Source: Anaerolineae bacterium
Lineage (GTDB): Bacteria > Chloroflexota > Anaerolineae > Aggregatilineales > Aggregatilineaceae
NCBI GenBank assembly: GCA_016929355.1
Contig: JAFGJA010000257.1
Location: 1 to 30,622 of the forward strand
Direction of reading: 5' to 3'
DNA length: 30,622 nucleotides
Each line of letters opens with the position of its first letter. The stretch's first letter is position 1. The notes beneath the pieces were generated by a model. It was not told where the DNA came from. It searched no databases and saw only the letters and a list, made by a program, of their open reading frames with translations. Positions 8,542-16,915 of the stretch are shown here, piece after piece. The position numbers were made by a program, and so were the translations under genes.

Positions 8542-8642
8542 AATGAACTTTCTCCTTAAATGAAAAGAGATATAAGGCGAACAGGCTTTATTGTACCCAT
8601 ATTTTTACATCATTTGTCTTTTTTAACCTTGGTACTATTTGC

Positions 8643-8671
8643 TAGACTTCGAACTAAATTTTTTTTACACT
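8643..8671 (+). promoter_or_regulatory. Candidate promoter for the gene at 8712
   Basis: TAGACT (8643-8648), a 17-base A/T-rich spacer with a run of T, then TACACT (8666-8671), 41 bases before the start codon. Each hexamer matches consensus at four of six positions, so this is only a candidate. Confidence 0.35.
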
Positions 8672-8711
8672 TAGTATAGATGATAAATCAAGTTCATGGG
8701 AAGGTCGATCA

Positions 8712-9818
8712 ATGACCGTCATTCCGGCTGAGAATGTAGAAATTGTCATTCGAGAAGGCACATGGCGCATCCTATCTTCCGGTCAATCGCTAACGCCTGA
8801 CATCTTGTTTCAGGTTACGCGCGGTGGCGGTGTGATAGAGTATGCAGATGACTATGGCCGCGATCATCATCTGCCGGGAACCGTCCTCTCAGTCAACTAT
8901 GTGCGCGCGGTTGTGATTGGCTATGAGGAAAATTCCCGGTGTTGGAAACTTGGTTTTCATGTGGCCCGTAATGACCAGGAAAAAGCGCGCTGGCTCGAAC
9001 TGGTGCGCTGGCTGCCGAGTGACAATGATCGCTATGCTCAGGCAGCCCAACAAGCCGGACGCGAACTCGCTGAACATATTGGGTGTCCCCTGAAAGTGTT
9101 CGGCGCTAAGAAATTACCACAACGCCCCCCTAGCAGCAAACGTAGCGGCGTGACCGGGCCGCTCGTGCCGCATAAGCGCGAAGATATTGGACCGCAGCGA
9201 GTCAAACTCTTTGCCCAATCGGTCAATTTACCGGTGCAATATCCCGGCATCTGGCTGGGTCGTTCGCGCGGGGAAGTAACACTCCGCCTGACAAAAGATG
9301 TCATTGATAAATCGGGTGGCAAAATTGCGCCATCATTTAACCAGTGTATTATCGATCCCGAAAAAGGCAAAATTCGCTTGCTGCCGCCGACTGGCCTGTT
9401 AGGAAGTATCTTTGGCGGGTCGCAGGGGCGCGAAATTCGATCTGATCTGGTGCAAAATATCGAACTCCGGCACACCATCACCCGCGACTTTGAATCCACC
9501 CAGGATACCGACGGTACGCTGACGGAAATCACGCACCTGCACTATGCCTGGGAAATTTTCCTGACCCTGCCCGATGAAGGGATTTTGCTGGCGCAAACCA
9601 CCCACTCGACCAGCAGCGATCTGGCGCGCAAACGCAGCATGGTCGGCAACAAATTCTCGGTGAACACCAAATCCGGGATCGAATATCTGCGCCAGCATCA
9701 GGCCGATCAAGAAGCCTATGAAGCGGCGGAAACGTTCGCGCGCACCGTCGCCGTTGTTATCGCTAGCGCGCTCAGTGTGCGTCTGGTCAAAACGGAGAGC
9801 AACGGCGCAGAATCATAA
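8712..9818 (+). CDS. Soluble protein of unknown function
   Basis: A 368-residue protein from ATG 8712, with GGGAAGG 7 bases upstream. I do not recognise the family. There is no signal peptide and no convincing membrane span. The N-terminal third is beta-rich (residues about 5-100: EGTWRILSSG, GTVLSVNYVRAVVIGYEE, CWKLGFHV) and ends in a helical piece. A basic, Pro-rich linker (about 130-155) leads to a second beta-rich part (about 170-300). A helical tail follows. The alternation of short strands recalls PH-like or similar beta-sandwich folds, but no catalytic motif stands out. Codon use matches its neighbours and the frame is uninterrupted, so it is a real gene. It diverges from a membrane protein and converges on treS. 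Confidence 0.75.
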   Translation: MTVIPAENVEIVIREGTWRILSSGQSLTPDILFQVTRGGGVIEYADDYGRDHHLPGTVLSVNYVRAVVIGYEENSRCWKLGFHVARNDQEKARWLELVRWLPSDNDRYAQAAQQAGRELAEHIGCPLKVFGAKKLPQRPPSSKRSGVTGPLVPHKREDIGPQRVKLFAQSVNLPVQYPGIWLGRSRGEVTLRLTKDVIDKSGGKIAPSFNQCIIDPEKGKIRLLPPTGLLGSIFGGSQGREIRSDLVQNIELRHTITRDFESTQDTDGTLTEITHLHYAWEIFLTLPDEGILLAQTTHSTSSDLARKRSMVGNKFSVNTKSGIEYLRQHQADQEAYEAAETFARTVAVVIASALSVRLVKTESNGAES

Positions 9819-9855
9819 GCGGGCACACTGCCGCACTTCACACCGTGTCCCCGCT
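9818..9855. terminator. Imperfect hairpin between convergent genes, possible weak terminator
   Basis: An 11-base inverted repeat with one mismatch (9818-9828 with 9845-9855) in the 62-base gap between the unknown gene at 8712 and treS. There is no good T run on either side, so termination by this element alone is doubtful. Confidence 0.3.
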
Positions 9856-9879
9856 ATCACAATTACAGCTTATATCGTA

Positions 9880-11514
9880 TTAATCGAGGCGCAGCCAGTG
9901 AAACGCATACGGAGCCAGTTCAAAGGCTGATGGTCCATCACTGATCACAGGCCAGGCATTGCCAGTCAGTGCATCCACTGGTTCGACACCCGCCCACGCC
10001 GCCAGATCAAGCGTCACCTGTTGTGCCTGATTCGTCAGATTAATCAGGACCAAAAAGCGCTCAGTCTGGCCAGTTGTGTCGTCCTGATACACGCGCCAAT
10101 ATCCCAAAACGCCCTCATTATCCGGCAGGACAAATTCAAATGTGCCGCGCCCAAACGCGCGGTATTGTTTGCGCAGCGCCAAAATTTTTCGCGTGAAATG
10201 CCACAACGAGACCGGATTCGCGCGCTGCTGTTCGACATTGACGCGCTGGTAACTGAACTCGTCTGTGTCAATCACAGGTTCATAGGTCGCATCAGCTTCC
10301 GAAAAACCGGCGTTTTTCGTATTATCCCACTGCAACGGCGTGCGCACGCCGTTCCGATCATCGAGCCAGATGTTATCGCCCATGCCAATTTCATCGCCAT
10401 AATAAATGATGGGCGATCCTGGTAGTGAAAACAGCATCGCATTCAATAACCGGATGCGGCGCTCATCGTTATCCAGCAAGGGCGCTAACCGGCGGCGAAT
10501 ACCGAGGTTCTGGCGCATCCGGGGTTCTGGCGCATATTCTGCCCACATAAACTGACGCTCATCTTCCGTCACCATTTCCAGCGTCAATTCGTCATGATTG
10601 CGCAGGAAAATACACCATTGCGTCAACGCGGGGATGTCCGGGGTGCGCGCTAAAATATCCACAATGCTCTGGCGGCTGGCTTGCTTGAGCGCCATAAACA
10701 AGCGCGGCATGATGGGGAAATGAAACGCCATGTGAAACTCATCATCATCCCCAAAATAAGCGCGAACATCGTGCGGCCACTGGTTCGCTTCCGCCAATAG
10801 AATCCGGCCCGGCCACTTGGTATTCATGTGCGCGCGTAATTGTTTCACATAATCATGTGTTTCGGGCAAATTCTCGCAGTTTGTGCCCTCGCGCTCGATT
10901 AAATAAGGGACAGCATCCACGCGAAAACCGTCGATCCCCAATTCCATCCAGAAATCGACGATCCTGAGCATTTCCTCACGCACGGCGGGATTATCATAAT
11001 TCAGATCAGGCTGCTGCGAATAAAACCGATGCCAGTAATATTCGCCGGTTAATTCGTCATACGCCCAGTTGGATTTCTCGGTATCAAGAAAGATAATCCG
11101 CGCATCCTCGTACCGTTTATTCGTTTTGCTCCACACATACCAATCGCGTTTGGGCGCGGTTGTAGAGGAACGCGATTCAATAAACCAGGGGTGCTCATCT
11201 GAGGTGTGATTCACCACGACATCAATAATAATTCGCATCCCGCGCGCATGAACACCCTCAACCAGCGTCTTAAAATCAGCCAGCGTACCAAAATCTTTGT
11301 GAATGTCGTAATAGTCGGCGACATCATAACCATCATCAAATAAAGGCGAGGGGCAAATCGGCAGCAGCCAGATACAATCGACACCTAATTCCTGCAAATA
11401 ATCTAATTTTGCGATTAATCCCTTTAAATCACCGTTACCGTCGCCGTTGCTATCGCGAAACGCGCGTACATACAATTCATAAAACACAGCATCTTTATAC
11501 CAGGTGTGGGTCAT
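9880..11514 (-). CDS. treS: Trehalose synthase (maltose alpha-D-glucosyltransferase), GH13_16
   Basis: A 544-residue protein from ATG 11514, with AAGGA ahead of it. GH13 signatures are intact: DVVVNH (98-103), GFRVDAVPYL (nucleophile D200), AEAN (acid/base E242) and RNHDE (H307, D308). The stretch EREGTNCENLPETH (208-220) and IFLDTEKSNW are hallmarks of TreS, distinguishing it from oligo-1,6-glucosidase. The length is that of a stand-alone TreS with no fused maltokinase. It interconverts maltose and trehalose in the cytoplasm, providing a compatible solute or feeding glucan synthesis. No treZ, treY or maltokinase gene lies next to it. The FHA-domain gene 74 bases upstream on the same strand may be co-transcribed. 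Confidence 0.93.
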   Translation of the reverse strand: MTHTWYKDAVFYELYVRAFRDSNGDGNGDLKGLIAKLDYLQELGVDCIWLLPICPSPLFDDGYDVADYYDIHKDFGTLADFKTLVEGVHARGMRIIIDVVVNHTSDEHPWFIESRSSTTAPKRDWYVWSKTNKRYEDARIIFLDTEKSNWAYDELTGEYYWHRFYSQQPDLNYDNPAVREEMLRIVDFWMELGIDGFRVDAVPYLIEREGTNCENLPETHDYVKQLRAHMNTKWPGRILLAEANQWPHDVRAYFGDDDEFHMAFHFPIMPRLFMALKQASRQSIVDILARTPDIPALTQWCIFLRNHDELTLEMVTEDERQFMWAEYAPEPRMRQNLGIRRRLAPLLDNDERRIRLLNAMLFSLPGSPIIYYGDEIGMGDNIWLDDRNGVRTPLQWDNTKNAGFSEADATYEPVIDTDEFSYQRVNVEQQRANPVSLWHFTRKILALRKQYRAFGRGTFEFVLPDNEGVLGYWRVYQDDTTGQTERFLVLINLTNQAQQVTLDLAAWAGVEPVDALTGNAWPVISDGPSAFELAPYAFHWLRLD

Positions 11515-11588
11515 AAAATGTCCTTCGCTGAATGTTCTGGTTTTTAGAGATTTTCAAAGTTCAGATCAGCGCAGCGCCAATCGCTCAA

Positions 11589-12104
11589 TTACTCGACAAA
11601 ATGAATGCTTAAGACCAGATGGCCCAGGCGCAATTCATCGCCATCCTGCAAGATGCGCGACTGATACGCCACCAGTCTTTGGCCGTTAACATAGGTGGCA
11701 TTCGAACTGTTCAAATCAACAACTTTTAACAGGTCATCATCAATAACCAGTTCGGCATGACGCCGGGATACCCCTTTTTCCCGCGCATCAAACCGGCTCA
11801 GATCAATATCAGGCGCTATGCCCGCTTCATTGTCAAAGCGGCCCAACACGAAACGCTCTTTTGAAAGTGGCAAGGTAAACGGCGGCGCATCCTCACTAAC
11901 GGGTTGTAAAACAATATGCTGCCGTGCGCCCAACCGTGCCGCCCCCCAGCGCGAAATTTCAACCCGTTCAGCAAGGCTATCTAACCGGCGCGTCTGGTCA
12001 GAGGCGAGCTTGCCCGGCAAGAAACCTGGGTCCAGGGGCAACCCACATTTCACGCACAGTTGCTCATGCTCTGGATTTTCATGATTACAATATGGGCACT
12101 TCAT
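11589..12104 (-). CDS. Zinc-ribbon plus FHA-domain protein
   Basis: A 171-residue protein. I start it at ATG 12104, since AAGGA lies 8 bases upstream; an in-frame TTG one codon earlier is less likely. The N-terminus is a zinc ribbon with C3-x2-C6 and C17-x2-C20. Residues about 85-170 form an FHA domain: FVLGR, GVSRRHAEL and LNSSNATYVNGQRL, the residues that read phosphothreonine peptides. It is thus a small adaptor for a Ser/Thr kinase pathway; no such kinase is in the window. Proteins of this double-zinc-ribbon/FHA style are frequent in Chloroflexi and Actinobacteria. The role in relation to treS downstream is unknown. Confidence 0.85.
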   Translation of the reverse strand: MKCPYCNHENPEHEQLCVKCGLPLDPGFLPGKLASDQTRRLDSLAERVEISRWGAARLGARQHIVLQPVSEDAPPFTLPLSKERFVLGRFDNEAGIAPDIDLSRFDAREKGVSRRHAELVIDDDLLKVVDLNSSNATYVNGQRLVAYQSRILQDGDELRLGHLVLSIHFVE

Positions 12105-12135
12105 CAAAAAATTCCTTTGCGATGTTGTTTTACAC

Positions 12136-12165
12136 AGTATATCGAACTGTTGCCAGTTGAGACAA
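12136..12165 (-). promoter_or_regulatory. Predicted promoter of the FHA gene (and perhaps treS)
   Basis: Read on the minus strand: TTGTCT (12160-12165), an 18-base spacer, then TATACT (12136-12141), about 32 bases before the ATG at 12104. Confidence 0.5.
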
Positions 12166-12229
12166 TATATGAGTCAGCCCCAGCAGGGTAAAAAACTGGT
12201 AAATCTCAGGCTTGATTCAGGCTATCGCT

Positions 12230-12258
12230 AAGACACGCGGGCTAAAGGTGTGTATACT
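12230..12258 (+). promoter_or_regulatory. Predicted promoter of the TPR gene
   Basis: AAGACA (12230-12235), a 17-base spacer, then TATACT (12253-12258), 39 bases before the ATG at 12297. Confidence 0.45.
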
Positions 12259-12296
12259 CTAATTAAGCCATATGCAACAGCACATCAGGAGCATTA

Positions 12297-12827
12297 ATGA
12301 GCGAACAAGAACTCAATTGGGTCCAACGCCTGGGACAAAGCGGGCACAAACTGACAACGGCGCAACGCTATTACGAACGCGGCCTGGATCATTTTACGAA
12401 TGGCCGGTGGCCGGCGGCGCTGGCAGATTTAGACGAAGCCCTGGTACACGAGCCGGATAACGCCGAATACTATATTACGCGCGGGTTGATTTTGCTCCAA
12501 ATGGGCGAGGATGGCGAAGCCGAAGACGATTTCATCTACGGGCTGGGCCTTGATCCGACGCAGTGGGCTGCCCATTATGGACGCGGGATGCGCGCTTACA
12601 AAAACGCTGAGTATCAGGCCGCCATCAACCAATTTTCGCGCGCGCAACATGTCGCGCCTGAACGCCCTGAAATCTACTTTCACCGGGCTATTTGCTTTTT
12701 CAAGATGGCGAACGCAACCGAGGCGATCCGCGATATGGAGTTCGCCCAACGGCTGCTCGATCCTGACGATAAACGCCACGATCAAGCTAAAAAATGGATT
12801 GACCTATTTAAAACGACACAAACTTAA
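12297..12827 (+). CDS. Tetratricopeptide-repeat protein
   Basis: A 176-residue protein from ATG 12297, with AGGAGC just upstream. After a short N-terminal tail, four tandem TPR units of about 34 residues fill residues about 22-157. Each shows the usual small/large pattern, for example YYERGLDHFTNGRWPAALADL, AEYYITRGLILLQMG, AAHYGRGMRAYKNAEYQAAI and EIYFHRAICFFKMANATEAI. There is no signal peptide or membrane span, so it is probably a cytoplasmic protein-protein interaction scaffold. The partner is unknown. It diverges from the FHA gene and precedes the nucleotidyltransferase, which seems to have its own promoter. Confidence 0.85.
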   Translation: MSEQELNWVQRLGQSGHKLTTAQRYYERGLDHFTNGRWPAALADLDEALVHEPDNAEYYITRGLILLQMGEDGEAEDDFIYGLGLDPTQWAAHYGRGMRAYKNAEYQAAINQFSRAQHVAPERPEIYFHRAICFFKMANATEAIRDMEFAQRLLDPDDKRHDQAKKWIDLFKTTQT

Positions 12828-12850
12828 TCGATTACAGTGCCAGCTTGCCC

Positions 12851-12879
12851 TTGTCATCCAGTCAGGCGCACGCTAGCAT
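12851..12879 (+). promoter_or_regulatory. Candidate promoter of the rmlA-like gene
   Basis: TTGTCA (12851-12856), a 17-base spacer, then TAGCAT (12874-12879), 44 bases before the ATG at 12923. Confidence 0.4.
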
Positions 12880-12922
12880 GGAGCATTACACCGCAGGCTA
12901 TTAGAAAGCAGGTCACAACTAC

Positions 12923-13999
12923 ATGAAAGCTATCATCTTATGTGCGGGCAAAGGCACTCGCCTTTATCCCGTGACGCTCACTATGCCTAAACCCCTGGTC
13001 CCAGTAGCCAACAAAGCCTTGTTGAAATATGCTATCGAAACCCTCACCTGCATGGGCGCTACCGAAATCGGGTTGGTGGTCAACAGCCTCGACTCACCCA
13101 TCCGCAGCCAATTAGGTGATGGCCTGGATACGGTGGGTGTGCCGTTGACCTACATTGAGCAAAGCAACCCGCAGGGGTTGGCTCATGCGGTTAAATTGAG
13201 CGAACCGTTCATCGGCAATGAACCCTTCATCATGTACCTGGGCGACAATATTTTCCAGGACAAAATGACAATCCTCTATGAAAAATTTGAACACACCAGC
13301 GCAGGTGCAGCGATTGCGCTCACTGAAGTTCCTGATCCGCACCGGTTTGGCATCGCGGAACTGGAAGGGGATAAAATCAAACGGTTGATCGAAAAACCCA
13401 AAGACCCGCCCTCCAACCTCGCCATTGCCGGAGTATACGTTTTTCAACCGGCAATTTTTGATGCAATCGATCACATCAAACCATCATGGCGCAATGAACT
13501 AGAAATCACGGATGCAATCCAGTATTTGCTGGACCAGGGCCAAACGGTGATTCCATACATTGTGGATGGTTGGTGGATTGATGCAGGCAACGCCGATTCG
13601 ATTGTGCTGGCAAACCAACTCGTGCTTGAAGACCTACCCTATACCCCGCCCTTTAACGGCGACGCACGCATTCAGGGCAAGTCAGATGTATCGCACCGGG
13701 TCATCCTTGGCGAAAATGTGCAAATCATCGACAGCATGATTCGCGGCCCGGTAACAATTGGCGATGGGACGATCATCCGTGATTCATACATTGGCCCGTA
13801 TACGTCGATTGGGGAAAATGTGTTCATCGAAGGCAGCGAAATCGAACACAGCATTGTCATGCGCAACTGCGAGATCAAGTGTGTGGATCGTCGCATCGAT
13901 TCCAGTCTGATCGCCGACAATACCAGAGTGATCACAACTCCGAACCGGCCTAATACGCACCGGCTGGTATTAGCCGAAAACAGCGTCGTTCAGTTCTAA
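12923..13999 (+). CDS. Sugar-1-phosphate nucleotidyltransferase, long-form RmlA-like
   Basis: A 358-residue protein from ATG 12923. The nucleotidyltransferase core has GKGTRLYP (9-16), the lysine-bearing MPKPLVPVANK (21-31), QGLAHA (83-88) and the metal-binding LGDN (105-108). Residues about 245-345 form a left-handed beta-helix made of hexapeptide-like turns (ISGPVTIGDGT, IGPYTSIGENVFIEG). This layout matches long-form glucose-1-phosphate thymidylyltransferase, which makes dTDP-glucose for rhamnose or other deoxysugars. Other NDP-sugar synthases share the layout, so nucleotide and sugar are not certain. No rmlB, C or D gene is adjacent, so pathway context is missing. Confidence 0.85.
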   Translation: MKAIILCAGKGTRLYPVTLTMPKPLVPVANKALLKYAIETLTCMGATEIGLVVNSLDSPIRSQLGDGLDTVGVPLTYIEQSNPQGLAHAVKLSEPFIGNEPFIMYLGDNIFQDKMTILYEKFEHTSAGAAIALTEVPDPHRFGIAELEGDKIKRLIEKPKDPPSNLAIAGVYVFQPAIFDAIDHIKPSWRNELEITDAIQYLLDQGQTVIPYIVDGWWIDAGNADSIVLANQLVLEDLPYTPPFNGDARIQGKSDVSHRVILGENVQIIDSMIRGPVTIGDGTIIRDSYIGPYTSIGENVFIEGSEIEHSIVMRNCEIKCVDRRIDSSLIADNTRVITTPNRPNTHRLVLAENSVVQF

Positions 14000-14009
14000 T
14001 CATTCTCAC

Positions 14010-14056
14010 AAAAAAATGCGGGCCTGCTGTGCATATATTATTGAGCAGCAAGCCCG
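14010..14056 (-). terminator. Intrinsic terminator after gyrB
   Basis: An inverted repeat (arms about 14019-14031 and 14044-14056, one mismatch) in the gap between the convergent rmlA-like and gyrB genes. Read on the minus strand it is followed by seven T (revealed as AAAAAAA at 14010-14016), so it mainly serves gyrB. Confidence 0.7.
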
Positions 14057-14093
14057 TTCATGTTTTCCGATCTGATCCACGCAAAACGCGCCG

Positions 14094-16625
14094 TTATACG
14101 TCCAAAGTTGCGCTCTTGGCGTGCGTGGTGATAAAGCGGCGGCGCGGGGGTACACTGCTGCCCATCAGCATATCAAACACGCGATCCGCTTCGGCAGCGT
14201 CCTCAATCGTGACCTGTAACAAGGTACGATTTTCCGGGTCCATTGTCGTTTCCCACAACTGATCCGGGTTCATTTCACCCAAACCCTTATACCGTTGCAA
14301 AGCGACACGATCAGGACTCTTGAGCTTTTTCACGATGAGATCGAGTTCACGATCAGTATAGGCGTACAATTTCTGCTTGCCGGATTTGATCAGGTAAAGC
14401 GGCGGCTGGGCGATATAGAGATGGCCACTGGTGATAAGCGGCGTCATGTAACGGAAGAAGAATGTCAGCAGCAGCGTGCGGATGTGCGCGCCATCAACGT
14501 CAGCATCAGTCATAATTATAACACGCCCGTAACGCAATCCACTAATATCGAAATCATCCCCAATGCCGACACCAAGCGCCGAGATCAGCGCCTTGACTTC
14601 ATTGTTATCCAGAATCTTGTTCAGCCGTGCGCGCTCAGTATTCAAAATCTTACCGCGCAGGGGTAAAATCGCCTGGAAGTGACGGTCCCGACCTTGTTTG
14701 GCGCTGTTGTGGACAAACACCCCGCTCGCCAACGCGAAATTATGCGTTCCTGGGACTTCAAGATCATACACGTCGATGCGATCTTCGATGCGCTCAATGG
14801 CTACGATACGATGATTGTAATTGGCTGCGACTTCTAACATTTCCGCGCCAACGACCTGCTCATAAGCGCTCTCATCCGCCAATATATGCGTGAACAACCA
14901 ACTTTCCGAACGCGGGTCCCAAACCATCTCGTACCCGTCAATCGTGATGCCCGGTTCCGCCATATCAGACAACTTGCGGTACAACGGCATCAGCGAATCG
15001 TCTGAGGTTAAATCTTCGGCTGCTTTGTAACTACTATCACGCAGCATGAAACGGTGATCCGGTGTGCAAGTAATCACCTCGCCCGTATCCAACGTAACGC
15101 GGATTACTGCGGCATTACGTTTCGTGACCCGCGCGTTGATCGCTTGCTCAATTCCGATTTTGCCATCACGCCGGATGGTATAGCAGAAAAGCTCTTTACC
15201 TGCGGCCTGTTCTGCAACCAATTCACGAAAACTTACATTGCGACCATCAGCCAAAGCGATCTGCGTATCACCGGAAAAACAACCGCCTGCCGAATCACCC
15301 TCGACGATATACAACTCGGAGCGCATCGGATTGCGTTCAGAACAGTCCGCGAGTTTACCAGGGAGTGTCGTGTTTTCGAGCAGATTCGCGCCGCGCCGCA
15401 CGAGATCACGCGCTTTCTTGGCGGCATCCCGCGCACGCATCGAGGTCATACACTGTTCCACAATGCGCTTGGCATCGCGCGAATTGACCTCCAAAAACTC
15501 CATGAATGCATCCGATGTAACCTGCGAAACTGCCCCCTGAATTTCCGGGTTCATCAACTTGACTTTCGTCTGGCTTTCGAACTGCGGATTAGGCAGTTTG
15601 ACACTCACAATCGCGGTCAATCCTTCGAGCGTATCATTACTGGAAAAATTCGTGTCTTTTTCCTTGAGCAAACTCACCTTACGCGCATAAAGATTGATCG
15701 TGCGGGTGATTGACGCCCGCAGCCCGGCCTGATGACTCCCCCCATCCGGGGTATGAATGGTATTAGCAAAATACAATTCAGTGGTTGTCGAGGAATCGGT
15801 ATATTGAAACGCGACTTCGACATTCACCGTATACGCTTTACGCCCGTTCTCTTCAGCTTCAATTTCGACATCGCGTTCAGCAAAAATCGGGTCGTGCAGC
15901 GCCGTTCGGTTACGATTCATGTAACGCACAAACGAACGAATCCCGCCTTCAAAATAGAAGGTTATTTCACGCGGCAGTGGTTTTTCGCGTTCGTCGCGCA
16001 AGGTGATCGTCACGCCGCGCGCGACAAAAGCCATTTCGCGGAAACGCTGCGCCAGCGTGTTGAAGCTAAACTCATTGCGTTCCATAACGGTATAGTCGGG
16101 CATAAACGTGTGGCACGTACCGGTTGCTTCACCGGGTTCCATATCGCGCACTACATCAACCGAAGTTCGCGCGATACCGGTTTCATATTTCTGACGATGC
16201 AGTTTGCCATTACGCCACACATCAGACACTAACCACTCGGACAAAAAGTTGACGGCGGAAACACCAACACCGTGCAGACCACCGGAAACTTTATAGGCCG
16301 ACTCATCGAATTTGCCACCCGCGTGCAGGTTGGTCATAACGAGTTCAAGCGTTGAAACACCGTAATCGGGATGAATACCTACCGGGATACCACCGCCATT
16401 ATCCGCCACCGACACCGAACCATCCTCATAAAGCACAACAGAAATATGGTCGCACCGTCCGGCTAATGCTTCATCAATCGAGTTATCAACCACTTCATAA
16501 ACCAAGTGATGCAGCGCCCGAATATCGGTTCCGCCGACATACATACCGGGGCGCATCCGTACCGCTTCACGCCCCTCTAACTTGCGGATATTTGACTCAG
16601 TTTGCTGTGAACTTTGATCCGCCAC
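14094..16625 (-). CDS. gyrB: DNA gyrase subunit B containing an in-frame intein
   Basis: An 843-residue precursor starting with GTG at 16625, behind a perfect AGGAGG. The host protein is 651 residues, normal for GyrB. The GHKL ATPase has EVVDNSIDEAL and DNGGGIP near residues 44-81, and GGLHGVGVSAVN at 115-126. The QTK loop SQTKVKLMNPEI is near 351. The TOPRIM domain has EGDSAGG (442-448) and DADVDGAHIRT near 707-717. An intein (residues 449-640) interrupts the TOPRIM motif between GDSAGG and SAKQGRDR. After splicing, GyrB pairs with GyrA to introduce negative supercoils using ATP; gyrA is not in the window. The long gap to the SAM hydrolase gene on the other strand holds both promoters. Confidence 0.96.
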   Translation of the reverse strand: MADQSSQQTESNIRKLEGREAVRMRPGMYVGGTDIRALHHLVYEVVDNSIDEALAGRCDHISVVLYEDGSVSVADNGGGIPVGIHPDYGVSTLELVMTNLHAGGKFDESAYKVSGGLHGVGVSAVNFLSEWLVSDVWRNGKLHRQKYETGIARTSVDVVRDMEPGEATGTCHTFMPDYTVMERNEFSFNTLAQRFREMAFVARGVTITLRDEREKPLPREITFYFEGGIRSFVRYMNRNRTALHDPIFAERDVEIEAEENGRKAYTVNVEVAFQYTDSSTTTELYFANTIHTPDGGSHQAGLRASITRTINLYARKVSLLKEKDTNFSSNDTLEGLTAIVSVKLPNPQFESQTKVKLMNPEIQGAVSQVTSDAFMEFLEVNSRDAKRIVEQCMTSMRARDAAKKARDLVRRGANLLENTTLPGKLADCSERNPMRSELYIVEGDSAGGCFSGDTQIALADGRNVSFRELVAEQAAGKELFCYTIRRDGKIGIEQAINARVTKRNAAVIRVTLDTGEVITCTPDHRFMLRDSSYKAAEDLTSDDSLMPLYRKLSDMAEPGITIDGYEMVWDPRSESWLFTHILADESAYEQVVGAEMLEVAANYNHRIVAIERIEDRIDVYDLEVPGTHNFALASGVFVHNSAKQGRDRHFQAILPLRGKILNTERARLNKILDNNEVKALISALGVGIGDDFDISGLRYGRVIIMTDADVDGAHIRTLLLTFFFRYMTPLITSGHLYIAQPPLYLIKSGKQKLYAYTDRELDLIVKKLKSPDRVALQRYKGLGEMNPDQLWETTMDPENRTLLQVTIEDAAEADRVFDMLMGSSVPPRRRFITTHAKSATLDV
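14706..15281 (-). other. GyrB mini-intein (192 residues) with degenerate HNH-homing-endonuclease region
   Basis: The insert begins with Cys (CFSGDTQI, block A) and ends VFVHN before a Ser of the host, as in class 1 inteins. Block B is present (GEVITCTPDH with TxxH at intein residues 73-76), as are block F (YDLEVPGTHNF, D173 and H180) and block G with penultimate His191 and terminal Asn192. All residues needed for splicing are there. Between blocks B and F lies a short stretch (about 98-140) with PLYRKLSD, GYEMVWDP and FTHILADE. This is the lead-in usually found before an HNH endonuclease, but the HNH core (His-His and Asn residues) is missing. The intein probably splices but can no longer home. 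Confidence 0.93.
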
Positions 16626-16785
16626 CGAATCCTCCTACACCCTGTCAATAAACAAACAATGCCCAAAACCGATCCGTCATAGATGGTTGCTCAAGCGGGA
16701 TGTTCGCTGCTCTGTTTACACGTTTTTGAGGCTCAACTGACCATTAAAAACGGCGGTGATAGTGATTGGAACAACCGACAACTCT

Positions 16786-16815
16786 GAACACATGTTCGAT
16801 CATTCAGATTATACT
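16786..16815 (+). promoter_or_regulatory. Candidate promoter of the SAM hydrolase-murA operon with overlapping palindrome
   Basis: AACACA (16787-16792), a 17-base spacer, then TATACT (16810-16815). The -35 region is covered by the 12-base palindrome-like GAACACATGTTC (16786-16797), with arms GAACA/TGTTC. It resembles the GAAC-N4-GTTC box of Gram-positive LexA. Repressor identity is unproven. The rest of the 290-base gap between gyrB and the SAM hydrolase gene shows nothing else that I can name. Confidence 0.35.
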
Positions 16816-16915
16816 CAAATCCCCAAAATTCGGCCAGTTTTCCCCTAAAATTATACCGCACATGGCGCATTTCAGCAAAGTTGCCACAACCCGGATCGCT
16901 GGTAAAATCGAGGCC

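Noticed and set aside
9880..11514. Oligo-1,6-glucosidase instead of trehalose synthase
   Set aside because: The TreS-specific stretch EREGTNCENLPETH and overall length favour trehalose synthase.
16766..16915. 50-codon upstream extension of the SAM hydrolase
   Set aside because: It contains the candidate promoter, has no homologous character and family members begin at the later Met.
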